The notes below the pieces were generated by a model that was given only the letters and a program-made list of their open reading frames with translations, had not been told where the DNA came from and made no database searches. A program made the translations under genes and the position numbers. Source: Oricola cellulosilytica (GTDB lineage Bacteria; Pseudomonadota; Alphaproteobacteria; Rhizobiales; Rhizobiaceae). Taken from it: 64,000 nt of DNA. Of this stretch, positions 8,342 to 16,093 are shown in pieces (within the stretch, counting starts at the first letter, position 1; every line of letters begins with the position of its first letter). The stretch is taken from the NCBI RefSeq assembly GCF_019966575.1, contig NZ_JAINFK010000001.1, forward strand, positions 62,001-126,000, read 5' to 3'.

Positions 8342-9679
8342 CTACTGTCCCGCGAGGGTCATGCCCTCGATCATGAGTGTGGGGGCGGCGGTCGCATAGT
8401 CCCGATCGAGATCGTTGGCGGGAACCATGCGCAAGAACATGTCACGCAGGTTCGAGGCGATCGTGACTTCGGACACCGGAAAGGCGATCTCGCCGTCCTC
8501 GATCCAGAAACCCGACGCGCCACGGCTATACTCGCCGGTCACCATATTCACGCCCTGCCCGAACACCTCAGTGACATAAAAGCCGGTTCCGATCGACTTC
8601 ATCATGTCCTCGGGGCTCGCATCGCCCGGCTCGAGCACGAGATTGGTCGAGGAGGCGGAGACCGTCGTTCCGTTCCGCGCACCGCGCCCGTTCGTTTCAA
8701 GGCCAAGTTCCGCGGCAATCGACGTCGACAGAAACCAGTGCCTGAGCATCCCCTCATCGACCATCTTCAGCGTCTTCGCGGAAACTCCCTCACCATCAAA
8801 TGGGCGCGACGCCTGGCCTCGAATTTTCAGTGGTTCGTCGACCACGGTTACAGTGCTGTTTGCGACCTGACGATCCATCATGTCACGCAGAAAGCTGGTC
8901 TTGCGGGCCACCGATGCGCCGTTTATGGCCGAGGAAAGGTGCCCGAGCACTCCGCGGGCAACCCGCGGATCGTAGACCGCAGTGACTGTTTGCGTCGGCA
9001 CCTTGCGCGGGCCAAGCCTGCGAACCGTGCGTTCACCGGCCTCGCGCCCGATCTCCTCGGGAGACCGCAAGTCGCGAAAGAACAATTTGGACGAATAGTC
9101 GTAGTCCCGCTCCATTTCCGTGCCGCTGCCGGCAATCACGCTGACGGAGCGGGAAAACCCGGAGCGGCGATACGAACCCGAGAACCCGTGCGAAGTCACC
9201 AGGACCATGCCACCGGATCCGGCAGAAGCATTTGCGCCGGAGGAATTGGAAACGCCCTCGACGGAGCGCGCCGCGTCCTCCATGTCGAGCGCGTCCCGGG
9301 TCAACCTGTCGGCGGCCACGTCCGTTTCGTCAAAAAGATCGAGATCGGGAAGTTTGCGGGCCAGACGATCCTCAGGCGCAAGGGTGTTGAACCGGTCCTC
9401 CGGAGACACCCGCGCCATCGCGACGGCACGTTCGGCAAGCGCCGTGCTGTCATCGATCCGGTTCGCGGAAATGCTGGCGACCCTGTTTCCGACAAAAACG
9501 CGAAGCGAGAAATTATCGCTTTCGGACGCGTCCGTCCCCTCGACCTTGCCGAGACGGACGGAAACGCTCTTCGCGCTTGAGCGGGCGACGACCGCGTCGG
9601 CGGCATCAGCGCCGGCTGTTCGGGCCGCATCGACGAGCGACGAAGCCCTGTCGATCAGGCTTTGCGTATGGTCTTCCAT
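8342..9679 (-). CDS. pmbA: TldD/PmbA family metallopeptidase, PmbA type
   Basis: A 445-residue PmbA (TldE)-like protein. In other bacteria TldD and PmbA form a heterodimeric peptidase acting on modified peptides and antitoxins; PmbA is the partner that usually lacks the zinc site. Typical blocks include VSVRLGKVEGTDASESDNFS near the N-terminus, VYDPRVARGVLGHLSSAING in the middle, GRGARNGTTVSASSTNLVLE, and GASGFWIEDGEIAFPVSEVT near the C-terminus. No tldD is in the window. The gene is the first of the - strand operon and diverges from the antiporter gene across a gap of about 150 bp. Confidence 0.93.
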   Translation of the reverse strand: MEDHTQSLIDRASSLVDAARTAGADAADAVVARSSAKSVSVRLGKVEGTDASESDNFSLRVFVGNRVASISANRIDDSTALAERAVAMARVSPEDRFNTLAPEDRLARKLPDLDLFDETDVAADRLTRDALDMEDAARSVEGVSNSSGANASAGSGGMVLVTSHGFSGSYRRSGFSRSVSVIAGSGTEMERDYDYSSKLFFRDLRSPEEIGREAGERTVRRLGPRKVPTQTVTAVYDPRVARGVLGHLSSAINGASVARKTSFLRDMMDRQVANSTVTVVDEPLKIRGQASRPFDGEGVSAKTLKMVDEGMLRHWFLSTSIAAELGLETNGRGARNGTTVSASSTNLVLEPGDASPEDMMKSIGTGFYVTEVFGQGVNMVTGEYSRGASGFWIEDGEIAFPVSEVTIASNLRDMFLRMVPANDLDRDYATAAPTLMIEGMTLAGQ

Positions 9680-9833
9680 TCCGTCTCCAGTGGGCGGCGT
9701 GTTTGCCCTTGGGCAAAAACCGAATAAAAAATTGCCGGACGTTCAGTTGGCAGTCATGTATGGCCCTGAGGCGAAGGCATCAAGGCGCGATCGAAATATC
9801 GGCGCACCCAAATCCACGGCATGGGAGCAATGG

Positions 9834-11672
9834 ATGGCAGGCGGATCGACACCCGGTTTCTTCAGCGATGCCGTGATGCTGCTTGGCGGGGCAGTGATTG
9901 CGGCGCCCCTGTTCAAGCGCATAGGGCTCGGGACCGTCCTCGGCTATCTCGCCGCCGGCGTGGTGATCGGACCTCTCAGCCGGATGGTTACCGAGGGCGA
10001 AGAAATCCTTTCCATCGCCGAACTGGGGGTCGTTTTTCTTCTTTTCATCATCGGGCTCGAACTAAAACCCTCGCGCCTCTGGAGCCTGCGCAAGGACATT
10101 TTCGGGCTCGGGCTTGCCCAGGTCTTTGTCAGCGGCGTGGCGATCACCTTGCTGGCCATGTATCTCGCCGGATTTGCTCTCAACTCCGCCGTCGCAATCG
10201 GTTTTGGTCTGGCGCTCTCCTCGACGGCGTTCGCGCTCCAGGTGCTGGAGGAGCGCGGCGAGATCAATCGCAGGCATGGCAGGAAGTCATTTGCCATTCT
10301 CCTGTTTCAGGATCTGGCCATCGTTCCGCTGCTGGCGCTGTTGCCGTTTCTGGCACCTGCCGGACCGGACAGCGGCGGCAACGATCTTCAGGCCTTTCTG
10401 ACAGCTATCGCGGCAGTTGCCGCGCTGGTGTTCGCGGGCCGTTTCCTGCTCAATCCCCTCTTTCAGATCATCGGCAATACCGGCGCTCGCGAGGCGATGA
10501 TCGCGGCGGCGCTGTTGGTCGTTCTGGGGGCTGCCATGCTGATGCAGGTCGCCGGTCTCTCCATGGCGATGGGCGCGTTCATTGCCGGCGTCATGCTCGC
10601 CGAATCGTCCTACCGCCACGAACTCGAGGCCGACATCGAACCGTTTCGCGGCCTGCTGCTCGGTCTGTTCTTCATGGCGATCGGAATGTCTCTGGAAATT
10701 TCCGTCATCCTCGAAAACTGGATTGCCATCCTCGCGGCGGTGCCGGTTCTGATGGCCGTGAAGGCGGTGATCATCTACGGTCTTTGCCGGGTCTTTGGAG
10801 CGGACCACGACGTCAGCGTGCGAACAGCTCTCATTCTCCCCCAAGGCGGGGAATTCGGTTTCGTCCTGTTTTCAGCGGCGGCAGCGCTCGGAATATTTTC
10901 CCTCGACGTCGCCTCGCAGCTCATTTCCGTCGTGACTTTGACGATGGCACTGACCCCGCTAAGCGTCGCGCTCGGCCAGAAATTTCTCCGCAACGAAACA
11001 GGCGAGCAAATGGAAGAGAGTTTCGAGGGTGCGGGCGGTGCGGACGTTCTCATGGTCGGTTTCTCGCGCTTCGGACAAATCGCCTCACAAATCCTACTCT
11101 CGGGCGGTTCCGACGTGACGATTATCGACCACTCCGCGGACCGGGTACGCTCGGCCCAGAAATTCGGCTTTCGGATCTATTTCGGCGACGGCACGCGCAA
11201 GGACGTGCTCGAAGCGGCGGGGATCAAACGCGCGAAGATCGTCGCCGTCTGCACCCAGAAGAAGGAAATCACCGACAAGGTTGTAGACCTCGTCCAGTCC
11301 GAGTACCCCGACGCAATACTTTTCGTACGGTCCTACGACCGCACGCACACCCTCGAACTGCGGGCGAAGGGCGTTCAGTACGAAATGCGGGAGACGTTCA
11401 AGTCCGGGCTGGAGTTCGGCCGGCGGACCCTGGAAATGCTTGGGGCCTCCGACGAGCTCGCGCAAGCGATCATGGAAGAGGTCGAGAAACGCGATGCCGA
11501 GCGCCTGCGGATCCAGCAATCCGAAGGTATCTTTGCAGGCAACGACATGGTGCGTACGCGTCCCGCGTCGCCTGAACCGCTGATCAAGCCGAAGCGCGAG
11601 GCACGCATCATCAACACCGGGGAACAGACGGATGAGAGCGCTGAGGCGGGCCGGGTGAAGGAACGATCGTGA
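9834..11672 (+). CDS. Kef-type monovalent cation:proton antiporter (CPA2) with TrkA-N domain
   Basis: A 612-residue integral membrane antiporter of the CPA2 family. The N-terminal 390 residues hold about 12 hydrophobic segments, starting DAVMLLGGAVIAAPLFKR and including LLFIIGLELKPSRLW and FQDLAIVPLLALLPF. A cytoplasmic RCK/TrkA-N domain follows from about residue 402 (ADVLMVGFSRFGQIA, then TIIDHSADRVRSAQKFGF and YFGDGTRKDVLEAAG), which in KefB/KefC senses nucleotides or redox state. The reading frame is open back to 9120. The ATG at 9834 is chosen because GGGAG lies six bases upstream and the protein then begins just before the first membrane helix. KefB-like K+/H+ exchange is likely; ion and regulator are not proven. 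Confidence 0.92.
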   Translation: MAGGSTPGFFSDAVMLLGGAVIAAPLFKRIGLGTVLGYLAAGVVIGPLSRMVTEGEEILSIAELGVVFLLFIIGLELKPSRLWSLRKDIFGLGLAQVFVSGVAITLLAMYLAGFALNSAVAIGFGLALSSTAFALQVLEERGEINRRHGRKSFAILLFQDLAIVPLLALLPFLAPAGPDSGGNDLQAFLTAIAAVAALVFAGRFLLNPLFQIIGNTGAREAMIAAALLVVLGAAMLMQVAGLSMAMGAFIAGVMLAESSYRHELEADIEPFRGLLLGLFFMAIGMSLEISVILENWIAILAAVPVLMAVKAVIIYGLCRVFGADHDVSVRTALILPQGGEFGFVLFSAAAALGIFSLDVASQLISVVTLTMALTPLSVALGQKFLRNETGEQMEESFEGAGGADVLMVGFSRFGQIASQILLSGGSDVTIIDHSADRVRSAQKFGFRIYFGDGTRKDVLEAAGIKRAKIVAVCTQKKEITDKVVDLVQSEYPDAILFVRSYDRTHTLELRAKGVQYEMRETFKSGLEFGRRTLEMLGASDELAQAIMEEVEKRDAERLRIQQSEGIFAGNDMVRTRPASPEPLIKPKREARIINTGEQTDESAEAGRVKERS

Positions 11673-11897
11673 CCACAAAACGGGCCGACAACCGATAATT
11701 CCCGCCAGTCCGGTTTGAACGCGGAAAGGCCAAATTCACGACCGCGCGACCACGCCGGCACTGTGATCGAGATTGCCGTCGCCAGCTTCAACTGAACGGA
11801 GGGCCTGCTCCCGCACATGCTGATTCCGTCGGACAGCAAGACGCGGCTCGGCGACTCGGTGAAGGCGCGCGGCGCTGGGCTGGCCAGGGCCATGCTT

Positions 11898-12788
11898 CTA
11901 GGCGGATTTCCGTATCCGGTCCTCGATGGCGCGCTCGATCTTGCGTTTGGTCTCGTCATGCACCGGCATCGTGGCCTCGATGATCTGACGCGCCTTGAGG
12001 AAATCCATCACCCGGAAATTCGATACCGGCGGCTTTATGAAGACGTCCGGCGCCTGCAACTGGAGCTTCAACGTGAGGATCGAACGCATCATGAGCTGCG
12101 ACGTGCCGTAGAGACTGTCGATCGTCTTGGGGATACGGCGCGGGTCGCCACGGGGGGTGCCCACAACGTCGATTCCGACCGTGATGTCGGCCTTGTCGAG
12201 GATGTGATCATAGGGGACCGGATTGAAGATGCCGCCGTCGATATATATGCGCCCATCACGCCGGACGGGCCTGAAAAGCGCCGGGATTGCCGCAGAGGCC
12301 GCGATCGCCGACCAGAGATCGCCATCGCGAATGACCGTCTCGTGGTGGCCGAAGAAATCCGTTGCGACGACGCAAAGCGGGATCTCCAGCTTCGAAAAAT
12401 CGTGCGGAATGCTCTCCGGCAGGAAATTGCGGACGATGCGCTCGACGTCAAACTGACCGATCCTGAAGCCGCGATCCACCATGTCGGAGAAGCTGGAGGG
12501 CCTGAGCCGCCAGATCCGCGCGAGCACGTCGGCCCGGTTGCCGAGCATACCGAGCGTATAGTCGCGGATGTCGCGGCCCGACATGCCGCTCGCCATCGCC
12601 GCACCCATCATCGCGCCGATCGACGCGCCGCTGATCGCCACAGGCCGTATGCCGAGTTCATCGAGGGCCTCAATCACGTGAATATGCGACAGGCCGCGCG
12701 CGCCGCCGCCGCCGAACGCGACCGCAACGGTCGGATCGCCGGTGCCGCCACTGTCAACCGTGACGCTGGTTTTCGTCGTCTTGCTCAT
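11898..12788 (-). CDS. patatin-like phospholipase family protein
   Basis: A 296-residue serine acyl hydrolase of the patatin/RssA type. The catalytic dyad motifs are clear: an oxyanion-hole glycine run GGGGARG at 26-32, the nucleophile elbow GASIG with Ser56, and DGG with Asp184 (RIYIDGGIFNPVP). No signal peptide or membrane helix is visible, so the protein is probably cytoplasmic or peripheral. It follows rsmD with a 1-bp gap and is the third gene of the rluB-rsmD-patatin unit, which suggests cotranscription without an obvious functional link. It converges with the antiporter gene; the 225-bp gap between them shows nothing recognisable. Confidence 0.93.
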   Translation of the reverse strand: MSKTTKTSVTVDSGGTGDPTVAVAFGGGGARGLSHIHVIEALDELGIRPVAISGASIGAMMGAAMASGMSGRDIRDYTLGMLGNRADVLARIWRLRPSSFSDMVDRGFRIGQFDVERIVRNFLPESIPHDFSKLEIPLCVVATDFFGHHETVIRDGDLWSAIAASAAIPALFRPVRRDGRIYIDGGIFNPVPYDHILDKADITVGIDVVGTPRGDPRRIPKTIDSLYGTSQLMMRSILTLKLQLQAPDVFIKPPVSNFRVMDFLKARQIIEATMPVHDETKRKIERAIEDRIRKSA

Positions 12789-12789
12789 T

Positions 12790-13350
12790 TCACGCGATCG
12801 TCATGAAGTGCATGGTGGTGTCTCCGAAGCGACGCTCGTCGGCCAGCCGGAACCCATCCGGCGCGGCGAAGTTCGCGGCCGACGTCTCCTCGACGACCAG
12901 CAAGGCGTCCGCGCGCAGCCATCCGCCCTCCCTGAGTGACACCAGCGCCCTTTCCGCCAGGCCCCGGCCATAGGGCGGGTCGGCAAAGACGAGATCGAAC
13001 GGTTCCATTGTACCAATATCGCCCATGCGTGTCGCGTCCCGCCGGAACAGCTTCGTCACGCCCTGCAGGCCAAACGCCTCGATATTGGCGCGAATGAGAC
13101 CCCGGCCCCCGGCGGACTGCTCGATGAACAGCGCCATCGCCGCGCCGCGCGACAATGCCTCGATGCCGACGGCACCGGTTCCGGCGAAGAGATCAAGCAC
13201 CCGGGCGCCTTCCAGCACATCCGGCCAGCCATGGGCCAGGATGTTGAACAGGCTCTCGCGTGTCCTGTCGGCGGTCGGACGGATCGCGTCCGCGCCAGCC
13301 TTCGGCGAGGCGAGCGTCCGCCCGCGAAATTTGCCGCCGACAATGCGCAC
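12790..13350 (-). CDS. rsmD: 16S rRNA (guanine(966)-N(2))-methyltransferase
   Basis: RsmD methylates G966 of 16S rRNA using S-adenosylmethionine. The 186-residue protein begins MRIVGGKFRGRTL, as in the family. The SAM-binding loop DLFAGTGAVGIEALSRGA starts at about residue 53 and the catalytic DPPYGRG is at 124-130. It lies 3 bp downstream of rluB and 1 bp upstream of the patatin gene, a tightly packed unit in which two ribosomal RNA modification genes are adjacent. Confidence 0.95.
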   Translation of the reverse strand: MRIVGGKFRGRTLASPKAGADAIRPTADRTRESLFNILAHGWPDVLEGARVLDLFAGTGAVGIEALSRGAAMALFIEQSAGGRGLIRANIEAFGLQGVTKLFRRDATRMGDIGTMEPFDLVFADPPYGRGLAERALVSLREGGWLRADALLVVEETSAANFAAPDGFRLADERRFGDTTMHFMTIA

Positions 13351-13353
13351 CGG

Positions 13354-14754
13354 TCAGCCGCGTTTCCTGGGGCCGCGCGGCTTGCCTGCGCCGGCCGGCC
13401 TTGGACGCGGTCTGTCGCTTTGCGGCCGCGCGCCCGGCGCCATCCAGACATTCGACGAACGGTTCTTGCGCTGCTCCGCCGGCGCATCGCCCTTGCCGCC
13501 CTTCGGCCCGGCCTTGACGTCCTTCTGTCCCGGCTTCGCGCCTTTCGGCTGCGGCTTGCGGGTGTCGAGACGCGCCAGGGCGTCGTCCCGCCCGACCGAT
13601 TTCCCGCCCTTCCGGCCATCGGGCCGGGAGGGGCTGGAGCGCACCCAGTCGCCGCGCTTTTCCACCTCGACCCTTCGCGTGTCCTCCTCACGGGCTTCCA
13701 CGGGCTTGTTGGAGAACGGGGCGCGAACCGGCGCGTCGAAGTTCGCACCGGACTCGGCGATCAGGCGGGCGCCAAGCTGGTCGCGCAGGGTCTTTCCGCG
13801 AATTTCCTGCACCGCACCCTCCGCGAGATCGCCCAACTGGAAGGGGCCGTAGGAGATGCGGATCAGCCGGTTAACCTCGAGGCCGAGCGCGCCCATGACG
13901 TTCTTGACCTCGCGGTTCTTGCCTTCGCGCAGCCCGACCGTGATCCAGACATTGGAGCCCTGCTCTCGTTCAATTTCGGCATCGATCGCACCATAGAACA
14001 CACCATCGACCGCGATGCCGTTCTTCAACTCGTCGAGACGGCGCTGGTCGACGCGGCCATGCGCCCGGACACGGTAGCGGCGCAGCCAGCCGGTCTGCGG
14101 CAATTCCAGCATGCGCGACAACCCACCGTCATTGGTCAGCAGAAGAAGGCCTTCGGTGTTGATGTCCAGTCGTCCAACCGTCAGGACCCGCGGAAGATCC
14201 TTCGGCAGACGGTCAAATACAGTCGGGCGGCCCTCGGGATCCCGGTTCGTCGTAACCAGGCCCGCGGGCTTGTGATAAAGCCACAGCCTTGTCCGTTCGA
14301 TTTCCGGCATTGGCTTGCCATCAACGAGGATCGTGTCGACCGGTGTCACCTTGACAGCCGGTGAATCCAGCTTCTTTCCATTCAGGGTGATCCGGCCGTC
14401 CTCGATCATCCGCTCCGCATCGCGACGCGAGGCGACACCGGCGCGCGCCAGATATTTCGCTATGCGTTCCGGTTCACCCTGCTGCGAGGTTTCCTCGACG
14501 GCCTCGCGCGACTCAGAATGCGGCCGCATTCCGTCCGGCTTGCCCTTGAAGCCACGTGAACGTTCCGCGCCCGGCTTTCCGGACGCACCTGCGCCCGGGC
14601 CGCGGTCCTTGAACCCACGCGAACGGAGCCCGGGCTTGTCGCCCCCGCGCTCGTTATCTTTGCCGCGCTGCCCGTTCTTGCGCCGGTCGTCCCGGGGGCC
14701 GTCGCTCGCGCGCGGCTTGTGGGAACGCCCACGGGGCTTGTCATCATTCGCCAT
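13354..14754 (-). CDS. rluB: 23S rRNA pseudouridine synthase, RluB/RsuA family, with basic tails
   Basis: A 466-residue pseudouridine synthase of the RsuA/RluB/E/F group, most like RluB (U2605 of 23S rRNA). An S4 RNA-binding domain occupies about 96-143 ([20 protein letters not shown]). The catalytic motif [17 protein letters not shown] places the nucleophilic Asp at 197, and [13 protein letters not shown] closes the fold. The protein is nearly twice the core length because of low-complexity, Lys/Arg/Gly-rich extensions of about 95 residues at the N-terminus and more than 100 at the C-terminus, a common alphaproteobacterial elaboration that probably adds nonspecific RNA contacts. It diverges from tadA. 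Confidence 0.92.
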   Translation of the reverse strand: MANDDKPRGRSHKPRASDGPRDDRRKNGQRGKDNERGGDKPGLRSRGFKDRGPGAGASGKPGAERSRGFKGKPDGMRPHSESREAVEETSQQGEPERIAKYLARAGVASRRDAERMIEDGRITLNGKKLDSPAVKVTPVDTILVDGKPMPEIERTRLWLYHKPAGLVTTNRDPEGRPTVFDRLPKDLPRVLTVGRLDINTEGLLLLTNDGGLSRMLELPQTGWLRRYRVRAHGRVDQRRLDELKNGIAVDGVFYGAIDAEIEREQGSNVWITVGLREGKNREVKNVMGALGLEVNRLIRISYGPFQLGDLAEGAVQEIRGKTLRDQLGARLIAESGANFDAPVRAPFSNKPVEAREEDTRRVEVEKRGDWVRSSPSRPDGRKGGKSVGRDDALARLDTRKPQPKGAKPGQKDVKAGPKGGKGDAPAEQRKNRSSNVWMAPGARPQSDRPRPRPAGAGKPRGPRKRG

Positions 14755-14842
14755 ATGCTGTTTGCCTCATTCACCGGCTCGATAACAGGCGAGCCTCATG
14801 CATGCGAGAGAAAGTTTGGCATCGAACGCGCAGGAACCCGCC

Positions 14843-15298
14843 ATGCGGCCGACACTCATGGACCGCGCGGTCGCCCAGGCCAGACTCGCCGAAGAACGCG
14901 GCGAGGTTCCGATTGGAGCAGTCATCATCCGCAGAGGGGAGGTTATCAGCGAAGCCGGCAACCGAACCCGTGAACTGAACGACCCGACAGCGCACGCCGA
15001 AGTTCTGGCGATTCGCGACGCATGCGGCGCGCTCGGTCAGGAGCGCCTCGAAGGTTGCGATCTCTATGTGACGCTCGAACCGTGCGCGATGTGCGCGGCC
15101 GCGATCTCGTTCGCACGCATCCGCCGTCTGTATTTCGGCGCCGAGGATCCGAAGGGCGGGGCCGTCACGTCCGGCGTGCGCTTTTTCGCAAATCCAACCT
15201 GCCACCATTCACCCGAAATTTACCCGGCCATCGGCGAGGCCGAATCCGCCGCGATGCTGCGCGCTTTTTTTCAGACGAAGCGCGGCCCTGAAGACTAG
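14843..15298 (+). CDS. tadA: tRNA-specific adenosine deaminase
   Basis: TadA deaminates A34 to inosine in tRNA-Arg(ACG). The 151-residue zinc enzyme shows HAE at 51-53 (zinc ligand His and proton-shuttle Glu) and PCAMC with cysteines 81 and 84. The reading frame extends to 14798. The ATG at 14843 is preferred because AGGAA sits six bases upstream and the product then starts just before the conserved MDRAVAQARLAEERGEVPIG. Its stop overlaps the stop of the opposing lipoprotein gene within the tetramer CTAG. Confidence 0.95.
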   Translation: MRPTLMDRAVAQARLAEERGEVPIGAVIIRRGEVISEAGNRTRELNDPTAHAEVLAIRDACGALGQERLEGCDLYVTLEPCAMCAAAISFARIRRLYFGAEDPKGGAVTSGVRFFANPTCHHSPEIYPAIGEAESAAMLRAFFQTKRGPED

Positions 15299-15963
15299 AG
15301 CCAGGGAACCAACCGACGCCACCCGCTCTTCGGATCGGCGGCCGCTTTCTTGCGTGCACGCTCCTTCGCCGATTCCGTTTCGCCAAGATCGCCATAGGCG
15401 GCAGTGTCCGCCGGCTGACGATACTCAACCGGCGGATCGGTCAGGTAGGTTCTCCTTGCCGGCGCCGCGGCTGCGACCGTAACCTCTTCGTGCTGCTGTT
15501 GCTTGATCAGAGTGCGGCTCTTCGCGACCTCAGTCGGCGTGTCACCGCGATCACGCAGGCTCTCTCCCGCACCCGTGCCGGGAAATTTCGGCTGCTCCGA
15601 AAGTCCCGCTTTCTTCGCAAGTCCGGGCCGGATCGTGCCCTCGTCCGCTTCCTGACGAATGCGCGCCAACCGTTCCTCCGGAGATTCCGGCCATTCCCCC
15701 GATGCGTCCGCAATGTTCTGCTGCGGCTCCGGGAGGGTTGCCGTGTCCGCCGGCTTCACCAGGCCGGGTCGGGGGGTATAATCAATGGGTTCCGGTCTTT
15801 CGCCTCTAAGCGACACGATCTCGCTCAGGTCATCGACCAGTTGCTCTCCAGCCGTTCGATCGGTGCCGTAGGTCGGGCCAAGGCATCCCGAGAGCACAAA
15901 CGCCGCCGCAAAAAGAGCCACCGGTGCGCGAAGTGCCACTATACCGTTCTGCGATTTGATCAC
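15295..15963 (-). CDS. putative lipoprotein of unknown function
   Basis: A 222-residue protein with a lipoprotein signal peptide: a hydrophobic stretch APVALFAAAFVLSGC ends in a good lipobox (LSGC, lipidated Cys at about 27). The rest is hydrophilic and rich in Pro, Glu and Arg (RPEPIDYTPRPGLVKP, SPEERLARIRQEADEG, TDPPVEYRQPAD) with no enzymatic motif. Similar conserved lipoproteins occur beside ileS in Hyphomicrobiales, but I cannot name a function. It lies 130 bp downstream of ileS on the same strand, after a long inverted repeat, and ends tail-to-tail with tadA. Confidence 0.8.
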   Translation of the reverse strand: MIKSQNGIVALRAPVALFAAAFVLSGCLGPTYGTDRTAGEQLVDDLSEIVSLRGERPEPIDYTPRPGLVKPADTATLPEPQQNIADASGEWPESPEERLARIRQEADEGTIRPGLAKKAGLSEQPKFPGTGAGESLRDRGDTPTEVAKSRTLIKQQQHEEVTVAAAAPARRTYLTDPPVEYRQPADTAAYGDLGETESAKERARKKAAADPKSGWRRLVPWL

Positions 15964-16017
15964 GATGATGCCGTTCCTTGTTGCCGGGACGCCCGCTTTC
16001 AGGCCCCCGCGCTGACC

Positions 16018-16086
16018 GGAAAATTCGGCGAATTGATGATCCTCTAGCGAAAAACGCTCAGATCATCAATGCGCGCGGAATTTTCC
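16018..16086. repeat. 69-bp nested inverted repeat between ileS and the lipoprotein gene
   Basis: Three nested complementary arms can be read: GGAAAATTC at 16018-16026 with GAATTTTCC at 16078-16086; ATTGATGATC at 16032-16041 with GATCATCAAT at 16061-16070; and AGCG at 16046-16049 with CGCT at 16055-16058 around an A-rich loop. Together they form one long, slightly interrupted hairpin beginning 8 bp after the ileS stop. There is no U-run on the exit side of the - strand transcript, so it is not a standard intrinsic terminator. An mRNA processing or stability element, or a dispersed palindromic repeat, are the main alternatives. Confidence 0.7.
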
Positions 16087-16093
16087 CCGGGTC

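Noticed and set aside
9120-9833. N-terminal extension of the antiporter frame back to 9120
   Set aside because: The extra 238 codons overlap pmbA in antisense and show no family similarity; a good ribosome-binding site precedes 9834.
9821-11575. Second + strand frame of 584 codons within the antiporter gene
   Set aside because: Arg/Pro-rich, motif-free out-of-frame reading of the Kef-type antiporter gene.
11673-11897. Gap between the antiporter and patatin genes examined for a small gene
   Set aside because: No frame shows coding signal or a plausible start; I see nothing in it.
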